The position numbers were made by a program, and so were the translations under genes. Under the pieces are notes generated by a model that was not told where the DNA came from, did no database searches, and saw nothing but the letters and a program-made list of their open reading frames with translations. Positions 34,400 to 43,972 of a stretch of DNA of 64,000 nucleotides are shown piece after piece. Every line of letters begins with the position of its first letter. Position 1 is the stretch's first letter. Location: assembly GCA_963583905.1 (NCBI GenBank), contig OY757318.1, forward strand, positions 34,857,640-34,921,639, written 5' to 3'. The DNA is from Stenurella melanura. Its lineage: Eukaryota > Arthropoda > Insecta > Coleoptera > Cerambycidae.

Positions 34400-34773
34400 T
34401 GTTATGTATTACACTCCCTTGGAACTGGAAATTGCTACGCCTATGCCTAACAGTGAGTTACTGGAAAAGATAGACTTTTCTAGAATGTGGTGAGAGAAGA
34501 TTCTTGATTGATCTGGAGGCAATTTCAGAGTATATAAGGCGCGATTACCGGCGCAGAGGGAGAAGTTTACTAAAGTGAAGTTTATTTAGAAGTGACGTTC
34601 GGTAAAAAGTGAGGTTAAATAAGAAGTAAATAAAGTGTAAAGGTTATTTTGAAGTATTGTATAGTCAGTAAATTGTTAAATAAAGTGTTAGTAGTGTTGA
34701 TCTCTTGTAGAAATTATTTAGAACCCACGGATTCATACAGGGTGTTTCCTAAAAGCTGAAAAAACACGTAACA
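34400..34773 (+). repeat. 5' LTR of the gypsy element
   Basis: Begins TGTTATGTATTACAC, ends GTAACA, 374 bp, followed by ttggtgtcaggcgcggaa as the probable primer-binding region. It carries its own TATA box near 34532. Confidence 0.8.
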
Positions 34774-35202
34774 TTGGTGTCAGGCGCGGAATTTTAACAA
34801 GAGGATTTTTCGGAAGTGTTGAGAAGACTGGGAGTGTATTCTCGGAGTTAGTGCTAACAGAGTGGACTGATTTACTGGACGTTGCTCAAGGATTATTTTC
34901 GAACAGGAAAAACAGTGTTAAGTGCATTTTTGAGACATTTTTGGAACATTTTATTAGGACATTAGCGATAGTGATTAAATCCTTTGAACTAAGAAGAGAT
35001 AAAGACTCTGAACAAGACTTTTACTTCGCGTAGTTAATTAAGTGTATTTTCGGAACTTCCTAGAACTTTTCTATTTGGACATTAGTGGTTAAGTGACAAA
35101 GACTCTAGATAAGACTTTTTTCGTGTTGTTTCGAGATTTTTTGATAGTTACTTTGCCAATATTGACGTGATTGTTAAATTTTGTTGATTTTATCGTAATT
35201 GT

Positions 35203-35440
35203 ATGCCGGTAACGACCAGAAGCATGGCATCCGAAAAACAAATACATGACTTATTCGCCCAAATGCAAAAGATGATGATGGACCAAGAAAACAAACGCCA
35301 GGAAGAGAAAGAAGAACAGGAAGGATAGCGCCAGGAAGAGAAAGAAGAACAGGAAAGAAAGCGCCTGAAAGAGAAAGAAGAACAGGAAAGAAAGCGCCAC
35401 GAAGAGAAAGAAGAACAGGATAAGAAGTCGTCAGGATGTG
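35203..35440 (+). pseudogene. Gypsy gag N-terminal fragment
   Basis: The frame from ATG 35203 reads MPVTTRSMASEKQIHDLFA then Met/Lys/Glu-rich helix. A TAG at 35326-35328 interrupts a run of RQEEKEEQE-type repeats (units of about 30 bp), after which the charged repeats continue. The minus-strand open frame over the same DNA is a shadow of this repeat. Confidence 0.7.
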
Positions 35441-35848
35441 GAGGCTTGGTGTCGCAAATGCGAGATTTGTGCAGCCAGTAACGAATCACAGACTGGAAGC
35501 AAGGGTAAAAAGAAGCAGTTCAACGCCGGAGCTCCTTTCAAGAGGTTGGCTAACGATATAACGGAGCCATCACCAGCCAGTGACCGAATGAAGGCTCGAT
35601 ACGACCGGAAGGGTAATTCAGAAGGCAGGTTCAAGGCAGGAGACCTGGTTTGGCTGTACAACCGACAGAGGAAGCAAGGAAGGTCACCGAAACTTCAACC
35701 ACCTTGGGATGGACCGTATACTGTTATTACCCGAATTAATGACGTCGTCTATCGGATTCAACGAAGCAAAAAGTCCAAGATGAAGATCGTGCATTTGGAC
35801 AGACTGGCGAAATACATCGATGATTCTGAGTTGCCTGATCAGGCTTAA
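35438..35848 (+). pseudogene. Gypsy integrase, core-deleted fusion of N- and C-terminal parts
   Basis: EAWCRKCEICAASN is the end of the integrase zinc-binding domain and GAPFKRLANDI the usual linker. It then jumps directly to SDRMKARYDRKGN, FKAGDLVWLYNRQRKQGRS and LQPPWDGPYTVITRINDVVY, the C-terminal DNA-binding domain, ending at TAA 35846-35848. The DDE core between NDI and SDRM is absent, so it cannot act as integrase. It follows the gag remnant in a different frame. Confidence 0.85.
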
Positions 35849-36149
35849 GGAGGGGGCAGTGTTATGTATACACCCCCTTGAAACTGGAAATTGCTACGCC
35901 TATGCCTAACAGTGAGTTACTGGAAACTTGCAGAAAAAGATAGACTTTTCTATAATGTGGTGAGAGAAGATTCTTGATTGATCTGGAGGCAATTTCAGAG
36001 TATATAAGGCGCGATTACCGGCGCAGAGGGAGAAGTTGTACTTCCATAATACCGCGGTTTCGTTCGTAACTACAATTTTTTTTTCGATTTTTACCCCCGC
36101 TATCGTCCATTTTTGAGACTTCTCGTAGAGAAAAAAAATTTCGAGATCA

Positions 36150-36800
36150 ACTCAGTAAACCAAGTACCAAATGTCAGACATAACTACAATCGATGATCCC
36201 ACTATGTCACGTTTTTTCTAAGAACGATAACTTAAGAAGAAGTCCGATTGTATTGAAATTTGGAGAGTAAATTAATGTTGGTTACGGGAAGATCTCTATT
36301 GATTTTGAATAAAACCGATCAGTAAATAAAAAAGTTAATTATAAATAATTTAAATCTCAAAAAAAATGTTTTTTTCGTTTTTAAGTGTTGTAATTGAAGA
36401 GAAAAATCTTACGAAATTTTATTTTCTATATTTATGTATTGATATATTGTTCTAATATAGTATATTTCATAATATAATATATCTATAGATATACGATTTC
36501 TATACTAACGTTTTGTTATACGAACTCAAATATTTTGGAGCAATAATGACAACTGGTTTGCTGGTGAAAGCTTTCGACTTAAGTCGAAGGGTCAAGGGTT
36601 TAAGTCCGCATTAGTTGCAATTTTTTCCTCAAATTTTTTGTTAGCGAGTGTTTCACCAATTACATTGGACGTATAAAACTTGAAATTTTTAAAATAACTT
36701 TGTTTACAAAAAACTGTGAAGAGTATCCTATAGAATGTGCAGCAACTATAGAAAAAGTGCAGTAAATTTTGTATTCAACTTATTAAATTCTTGACTTAAT
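36150..36800. repeat. Dispersed repeat, inverted relative to 57740-58090
   Basis: Blocks such as cgataacttaagaagaagtc / gaaatttggagag and ctgtgaagagtatcctatag / gtgcagcaac reappear inverted at 57780-58040. One copy at 58040-58070 carries a (GACGGACA)-like microsatellite. Element class unknown. Confidence 0.6.
36553..36626 (+). other. tRNA-like segment, probably a SINE head or tRNA pseudogene
   Basis: gacaactggtttgctggtga has a box-A-like element and gggtttaagtccgc a box-B-like element. CAACT/AGTTG can form an acceptor-like stem and ttcgactt/aagtcgaa a perfect anticodon-arm-like hairpin. It does not fold into a canonical tRNA, so I do not call it functional. It lies within the dispersed repeat above. 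Confidence 0.4.
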
Positions 36801-37500
36801 TGAAAAACAAAAAGTGACATTTTCCATAGTAATTGGAGCCAATTTTAAAGATTTGGGAAAGTAAATTAACCGTCTGCCAGAAAAATTATCTAAATATGCG
36901 ATGTAAGAGGATCAAAATCAGTGTTAACATTTTCACGACAACAAATTTGGTTGATTCGCTAGTCTGTGTGTCACCCAATATTTTGCGGTTAATACGCAAT
37001 GTATCATCCCTATTTCCATACAAAATTAAAACATGTGTAAGAGTTGGTTAGCTCCTTGACCTTGATCATTTTCTAGGATATTAGAACCTATTTTAAAGAA
37101 GATGACAAAAAAATTGTATGAAAATAATGTCTATGAGCAATATGCAAATTAAGAAAATTGAAGTCAGTCAGGATAGACCAGAAGTCAATAATTTTATGAT
37201 AGAGAAATTTAATTTCCAAGAAATTTGAGTTCTCTAGTCCCCGCAGCACATGGAACTTTCCAATAAACATTGAAGCAACCACCATCCCTATCTCTGTTAG
37301 TTTATTGATTTGTTACTCAATCACACAAACACCAATTTTAATTTTGGGACTGTTTATATAATTTTCAGTATACGTAAAAGCTAACATTTGGCACAGATAT
37401 CGTTTTTAAAAAGTTTGTGAAAATAAATTCTATGAAAACTTAAACCGCCTCCAGTATACTGAGATAACAGAATAGATTTAGATTTCGACTAGAAAATAGG
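36801..37500. other. Intergenic sequence, unassigned
   Basis: Two short open frames (36833-37051, 37088-37285) without recognisable motif. No repeats noticed. Confidence 0.4.
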
Positions 37501-38157
37501 TACTGCCGGAAAGGAGGAGGGTCAATTTGGGCGGTTTTTGCTCCAAATTATTTTTGGATGAAAAAATAAAAATCAGAAAACTTATTTTTTAATGCCTACT
37601 GATAATAATAACTCTATTTTACCTTAAGCGGACAATCCCACACCCCTAACCCCCCCCCCCCAAATCCTGAATATGCCATCACTTGCTAACAGCGTTCTTG
37701 GAGAGATATATGGCTTTCAAGCTTATATTTGCTTGATAAAATACCACACTACCACATTAACTCCCTTTTAACTGTATCCCTTTTTACAAAGGGGGGTGAA
37801 GAGGGTGGTCACCAGACTTGACCAGGGTATCCTGGGGTTTTGGGGTCGCTGACTCCGAGTCAGTTAACCTGTATCACATCAAGGTTAAGGTCATTTAAAG
37901 GTCAAATTGAAAAAAAGATTACAAGAGAATCCAGAAAAATAGATAAATACGTTTTTGGCGTCTCTGAATTCGATTTCGGGCTTTCTTGAATCACTAGCTG
38001 TCAATTAGAGGTCATTTAAAGGTCAAATCAATATTATGCCAGGGTGAAGCTAAAGAAAATGTCGTGTAATGAATTTGAATCACTATATGTATAGGTTTTT
38101 GAGGTAGCTGAATCAGGGGATCACCTAGAGGTAGTAAGTGATGGCATATTCAGAATT

Positions 38158-41100
38158 GAAGGGGTAAGTGGATAAAGGTGGTATGTCACAAAAACTTACT
38201 TTTGAGTAATTAACATTCAAACATTTTGTTTTGGTACTTTTTTATTATTTAATCTAATTTAATGAAATTTTACCAGTATACAAAGCTGTGATGTAGATTT
38301 ATACCGCAAAGAGTAATAGCCTACTATTACCTAATTTAATTTTTTTCTTTGCAAATAAAAGTACATAACACCTTTATCCATTCCTAGTTTGAACAAAAAA
38401 TAATTAAAAATATGAAATAAAAGTTAAAACTGTTATATATTTTTTTAAATTTCGATACAAAAGTACAAAATCATGTATTTATTTTGTTTTTCTTTTCTTT
38501 TTCTTTGTCGATTCATCGTTACCACTTATGTTAAGATAAAAATATTTGTATTCATTTTGGACAAATTGCAACTGTTCTCGTAAATTTAGTATTTTTTCTG
38601 CGCTTAAACTTCCTCTCTTTTCTGTGATTACGTTTAAATTTATATTGCTCCCATTAACCTCTTTGTGACCAGTTTTTAAGATATCCACTTTCAAAAATGG
38701 AGTCATTTCATCTAGACTTTCCTTATAATAGTAAGATCCATAGGTCTCCACGCGAATCCACTTAATTCCATCTCTAAAACTTATTTTTTGGTCTAAAATG
38801 TTCTTTTTCCTGTTATAAAGATGCAGTTTTACTGCAATTTCGTCAATTTCCTTAAAATGATTTTCCATATTCACTACCACAGCTCCTTTGTTACTAGCTC
38901 TTATAATGTTTCGGTATTGTTCAGGGACGTAGATATTTTCATGTTTTCGAAGTATTTTTTCTATCCTACCAAAATCCCTGTCAGAATCAAGATAGGAATG
39001 TCCGACTTCTGGAAATTTGTGATCTATTATTTTAAATACGCCTTTTAAAATGAGCAATTGGTAAAGCGTGATCATCTTAAAATTTTTATTTTGGCCGCTA
39101 CAAGAGTCTGACCATATAATTAAGTGGTTAATGTTATCGACAAAATGTTCATTATAGATATGAGAAAATGTATGTAGGCAGCTGGCTATTTCTGCGCTGC
39201 CTCTGTTGGCGATGTCCTCGGTCCAATTGAAGAAAAATGCCTTATTTCCTGATGTTCTTATAGTGTGGATACCAAGATTGTATAGCCACATCTGTCTCAA
39301 ATAAAATGCCTTGGACGTACTCAGTTTTGGTAGAGGCATAGTCTGTTGTAGGTCCATCGTGAGATAACACATTGTACTGTCATTCAAGGCCTTTTCTCTG
39401 TCACGTTTTTGTTGTGCAAATGCATATCTGTAATTTTCTTGATGTTCATCATTTCCTTTACCCGCATCACACGTTGAACACGTATCACTCCTTGGCATGC
39501 CAAAAGATAAATTAAATTTGGTATTAAAAATGTTCCTGTAGGAACACTTTTTTATGAAAAACATTTCTGGAAGTTTATCCTTCCGACATTCTTCTATATA
39601 TAAATTGAACATTACATTCACATTCAGTAAAGGTGACAAGTACATCTTATGTGGGTTAATATTTCGAGAATAATGTGAGGACTCTGCAGGAAACTTTTTT
39701 ATATGATTAATTACACAATCCATTACATTTTCCGGTATTTTGTGCGGCCTATTTGTATGTTTGCCTCTTTTGTCAGGAGTGGGCGCTGACTCTCCTGACT
39801 TATGTTTTTGTTGAATCAAATCAATTTTTTTGTTACTGAACTGATACAGTGAACATAGTGCTCTTTTACAACAAGGAATCTGTTTCTGTCCGTAAGTTAC
39901 CACGTATTTAAAGGAATTACTTTTATTTTTCCTGACACCAACTCTATGCCGTTTTACTTGTTCACAAATAACACTTTTAAATAGTAACACGTTTTTAGAG
40001 TTTTTGTCAAGTGTGTAGTATTTATTAAAAATACTCTTTCTTGCATCCCCATCAAAATTTGAATTGCACTTAAGTCTACAATTTTCTCTGCACAGCATAC
40101 CCAAATTTACTTGTTTAGCGGCTATTATCTTTCCAGTTTGCGATACGTAACTCTGACCTTTTTCTCTTGCAGATGCTGCTTTTATTTTCTTCCACTCTTC
40201 TTGATTCCTTGTTCTTTTTCGTGAAATTTTTTCTTTTATTTTAAATATTTTTTGTTTTACTTCACCATTTTTTTCTTGTGTAGCCACTTGACTGGAGACG
40301 ACTTCATTATAAGTTTCAAAAACTTTTCTCTTTACTTGATCTATATTTTTCTTATTTGCAAAGACCATTTCTTCAGTTTCAGAACCCTCACTAGTATCTA
40401 TATCCTCGTCATTTGGTATATATTCATCGCTGGATCCACCTGTAAAATGTTTGAATTGTATATCTACTAAAATAAAATTCTCTCTATCGTCTATTCTTTC
40501 AATTTTCTAATAAAACCTGTACTTACTATACTCATTATCATCACTGTCGGAAGTTACTTTTGAGCTGTTATCGCTCACAGCAGTACTCTTCGAGCAACTC
40601 GCTATGGGAATAATGGATGGATTGCCATTTATGTTCTGAAAATTTTTCTTTGTGTTATTTTCAGAAGTTCCAGGATCTAAAACAATATAATGCTCATAAA
40701 AATACAATAAAATATTAATCTCACATAACGTAACCTCACTTGGAAAACACTTTATTCACTAATAAAAATCCAGTAGTTTATTATAAAAATCTATATTATT
40801 AGCCTCTTACCTGTATCTTGGAATGTTTTATTCCGCACCATTTCTACCATAAATGCTCCTCTGGACAGCATTTTTTACTTATAATATTGCAGGATAGGTA
40901 TTGCAGTAAAAATCTGACAGAACGAGCACATAACCTAACTTTAAAATTGCTGGTGTTATGTCGCTAGCGTGTTCACCGAAGCAAATGATTTGAATTATTT
41001 TGGAATGGATGAAAGTGGTATGTGATCATAACACTTTTATCCATTACATAATAAATTTCTATTGGGTACATACCACCTTTAGAAATAAATAAAATGACCT

Positions 41101-41224
41101 ATTTACAGGTATTTTACAATAAAAGTCATATAATATGGTAGATTATTGTATAAAATGATTTACTATGTAAATATCTCAGATTTGGCAAAAATGTGACATA
41201 CCACCTTTATCCACTCACCCCTTC
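38158..41224. mobile_element. Apparently intact DNA transposon, 3067 bp
   Basis: Inverted ends GAAGGGGTRAGTGGATAAAG, then GTGGTATGTCAC, flanked on both sides by AATT (38154-38157, 41225-41228). AATT is its own reverse complement, so it could be counted as TIR. The uninterrupted arm at 37665-37675 supports it as a 4-bp target duplication. The motif tggataaaggtggtatgt or variants occurs six times in the terminal regions (about 38168, 38368, 41005, 41028, 41062, 41195). One three-exon transposase gene occupies the minus strand without lesions. A 4-bp duplication would be compatible with Sola-type elements. The superfamily remains unproven. Confidence 0.85.
38479..40871 (-). CDS. Transposase of the 3067-bp element (3 exons, 723 aa, no lesions)
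   Basis: Joining 40871-40811, 40676-40527 and 40439-38479 (minus strand) gives one open frame. The introns (134 and 87 bp) have GTAAGA/TTTTAG and GTAAGT/TTACAG borders. The codon split T/GAT and A/GT is restored at both joins. The N-terminus is acidic and Ser-rich (DSDDNEYSGSSDEYIPNDED), followed by a basic coiled region (about 95-165) and Cys clusters (LCRENCRLKC, IPCCKRALC, DTCSTC). The RNase-H-like core has CYLTMDLQQTMPLPK (Asp about 433), LIIWSDSCSGQNKN (Asp about 515) and SYLDSDRDFGRIE (Asp/Glu about 555-564). The tail is Lys-rich (TKKKKRKTK). The YNLGIH and RGSAEIASCL motifs match a large arthropod family usually left as uncharacterised (DUF7869-like, from memory). Which acidic residues are catalytic is inference. 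Confidence 0.88.
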
Positions 41225-41392
41225 AATTGTGGGGGGGGGGGCTAGGGCGAGGATCGTCGGTTTAGGGTAAAATCGACGTTATTGTTAGTAGACATTAAAA
41301 AAAATGTTTTCTGATTTTTTCATCCAAAAATAATTTTGGGCAGAAACCACCCAAATCGACCCTCCTCCTTTACTGCAGATGAGTATTTCTTA

Positions 41393-43714
41393 CAATTTCA
41401 TAAACATATTAAAAAAAAAAGTCACAAAATCGGCTACTGGCAATTGTTGGGGACGGCAGAAATTGTTTAAAACGGTTTATCAAACACTACAAATTTTGTG
41501 ACAAATATTAAATGTACAACTTGATGCTTATGAAATTACCTCGAATCTGAAACTAGTCCTATTTAATTTGGTCAAAATTGGACGATATACGATTTTTTTC
41601 AGATTTGATGTTTTTTCGCTTCTTTCTAATTTATTCTCATTTATTACTTTAAATTGCATCTTAACAAAGAAATTAATTTAATCTTTTTGTACTTTCTAAT
41701 ACTTTGCTTTTTTAGAAAAAAAATTGTCTAATCCAATTTGTTATAAACTCATCTTTAAACAAACAAACTGTTACAAATTTTTATTGCAAAATAGCCACTA
41801 TAGCCTGTAGCCACTTAAAGCTAAAAATACTGAAAATTTTATTTTTCATTACCGTAAAAAATATTGTTTAATGTGCACAAAGAGACGTTAACATAACTTC
41901 TTTAAGTATACTATTGCAGCTAGAGAACCACGATGGAATTTTCTTCTTTAACGTTTAGTTGTTTTCTTTATTCACTGTTTTTTAAGTTTGGGTGATATTA
42001 CAATATTCTCAATTTTTGCAAATTCCCTGAGAAATGTGCCTTTTAGGAATGTAAGTTATTCAAATAAAACAGTTTTTTGAAGTTACACAAAACACAACAT
42101 TTTTCCCAAAAAAGCCCATTTGTAATCATTAACGTATGTACTTTTCAGTGTAAATATCGAGAAAGAGAACGTTAGAGGTGTTAAGTACAACATTTATATT
42201 GAAAACGCTTCTGGTTGTTTTTTTCCATTTGACTCAAAAACGCTTGTCTAATTTGAAGAACACTAGGCACACTTTGAAGCGTTATAAATTGCGACAAGCA
42301 AAACTAACACGAGAGTGTAGTAAATTCGATTCACATGAAAATGGAAGGTTCTGTGTAAAAAATACCTATTGCAATACTCCAAGCATATTTAATTTTGACA
42401 TTCCTAGTTTAAAGTACAGTCCATTAGGAATAGTCGTTTTTAGACAAAACATGTGTATCCGCATCGAATATTGCATGATTTTGATCTTAAATTCGGTCAT
42501 TTTGGTTCCGCCATGTTGAATTTTTATTTTTGGACTTTAGTTAAAAGGACTAAAAATACCTATGCTATAGTATTTGGACTTTGATATATGTTCGTTAATT
42601 CTTATAGAAATTTTGCATGATTTTGGTCTTAAATTTATTTCGGATCCGCCATTTTATTTATTCATTTTCTAAATCCCCTTAAACCCCTTGGTGAATATTC
42701 TCAAGCCAAAATAACCAAAATTATTCAATTTATAACGCCTTCAAAATAATTTTTTATACAGAACCTGGTTTTTTGGAGTTAAAAAAAATTGCGGCAAAGA
42801 GTGGTAGAAAACTTAATTTGTGGTTACAGAAAGTTATTAAAACAGTTTTTAAATAAATCCATTCAGTTTCAATTCATTTCCTAATATCTTACCTTTTTCA
42901 CTACAATACAAAAACTGCCTTCCACTCCGTAAATTCAACCGTTCATGAGTCAATAAGCTGTATTTATATGAAGTCTTGGGACACCCTGTACATTAGTATG
43001 ATAAATAGATTTTTAAAATAATTGTATTTTTTTCAAAACGCTGAAATTGTACCAACATTTTATAAATTAATAAATTTAACACCTGAGTGCCTGACTGGCT
43101 GAAATAATTCTTTGTCCACCCTGTATTAAAATATACATGTTGAATATAAACAAAACCCTTACACTAGAAATATTTAAGCACCACACATATGTAAAAAGTA
43201 ACTAGTTTATTTATAATTAAGACTTAGAATGTTAAAATTGAGCTCGACATATACAAGGAGACGTTGTTTTAAATGCCCTTATTTTTATTTAAATGCAAAC
43301 ATCGTTCAATAACGTTTTTTACATCAGTGGAAGTAGAACTTTCAAGTCCTATTTTCAAGGTCTTCTGTTTCTTGAGAATGTTTATCATTAATTAGGATTT
43401 AAATGTATATCATTGGATTGCATTTATTTAAATGACATATCACGTGTTACATGACTTTCAATTCTACTTCAGCAAATATCTACGTAATCGCTTTATTTAT
43501 TTTATTATAGTTAAAATTCATCTAAATGTTTCCGGAGAAGAAAATAGCAACTACTTTCTAAACAAATTGTGAATATATAACTGAGATACTGGTTTAGAAT
43601 CTGTTATAAAATCATTCGAACAAGTCACTCGGCTCTATAACCCCTTGACTAAACGCCATCTCCTTGTAATTATAAATAAAAAAAATTAAAAAGTCTAGTT
43701 TCTTAATAAAAATA
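41393..43714. other. Intergenic sequence between transposon and gene 2
   Basis: No gene recognised. Two diverged copies of a roughly 143-bp module occur (tgcatgattttgatcttaaa at about 42473 and tgcatgattttggtcttaaa at about 42616). Element-end-like motifs gggacaccctgta (about 42980) and ccaccctgtatta (about 43118) suggest decayed transposon termini. The 113-codon + frame at 42178-42519 overlaps the first module and is probably not a gene. A minus-strand AATAAA (tttatt at 43492-43497) lies about 220 bp after the stop of gene 2 and may be its poly(A) signal. Confidence 0.4.
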
Positions 43715-43972
43715 TCAGTCTTTATCGTTAGTTTTAGGCGTTGAAGACGTCGCCGCGTCCTTTTTGTATGAAGAGAAAAACGTTAGCGCTTTCATAAGTT
43801 GGTAACTTTTCGAAATTGGAATGTTCGAGTCATACAGTTTTCTAGAATTCTTACAATCAACATAAAACCACCAGTTGCACTTCAGAATTGTTTGATCAAA
43901 CAACGTTGATTCTGGACACAGGAAACTTTTCATGATGAGACCGTCGTCTGTTAAGGCACAAACGTGGAAAAC
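43715..43972 (-). CDS. CPAP1-like gene, last exon
   Basis: Encodes VFHVCALTDDGLIMKSFLCP and CNWWFYVDC, that is four of the six domain cysteines, then an 85-residue total to the stop at 43717-43715. The acceptor attatttttccag is strong. It gives a complete CBM14 fold only when joined to the exon 15.8 kb upstream. Confidence 0.87.
   Translation of the reverse strand, partial: VFHVCALTDDGLIMKSFLCPESTLFDQTILKCNWWFYVDCKNSRKLYDSNIPISKSYQLMKALTFFSSYKKDAATSSTPKTNDKD

Larger units (their letters stand above)
34400..36037 (+). mobile_element. Ty3/gypsy LTR retrotransposon, internally deleted
   Basis: 5' LTR 34400-34773 (TGTTATG...GTAACA). 3' LTR 35860-36037, about 95% identical to the first 168 bp of the 5' LTR but cut off there. 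The LTR has a TATATAA box (about 34532). A purine-rich tract (aaggagggggcag) sits immediately before the 3' LTR, as expected for plus-strand priming. Only about 1.1 kb of internal sequence remains, joining the gag start to the integrase ends. Protease, RT, RNase H and the integrase core are missing. No target duplication can be read because the 3' LTR end is lost. Confidence 0.88.
33900..36085. mobile_element. Foldback-type element 3, right arm split by a gypsy element
   Basis: Left arm 33900-34171; right arm 34260-34398 plus 36037-36085. Inverted blocks: ttgtagttacgaacgaaac (33914) with gtttcgttcgtaactacaa (36057); aataagtctgaaaaa with cagacttatt just before the LTR; ggttcaaaaatgatataatt with tatatcatttttgaaccc. 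The LTR element sits exactly where the right arm is interrupted. No coding frame of its own. Confidence 0.72.
37505..41392. mobile_element. Foldback-type element 4, right arm split by a DNA transposon
   Basis: Left arm 37505-37692; right arm 38128-38157 plus 41225-41392. Inverted blocks include aggaggagggtcaatttggg, aattatttttggatgaaaaa, ttttaccttaagcggac and ctgaatatgccatcacttgc. Both arms contain a C/G homopolymer of 11-13. Between the arms (37693-38127), aggtcatttaaaggtcaaat is present twice. The left arm preserves the uninterrupted sequence of the site occupied by the transposon. Confidence 0.75.

Noticed and set aside
35190..35489. 99-codon minus frame with repeated SCSSFSSWR-type units
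   Set aside because: Complement of the gypsy gag charged repeats; the plus strand explains it.
38821..39048. Plus-strand open frame of 75 codons
   Set aside because: Antisense to the intact transposase.
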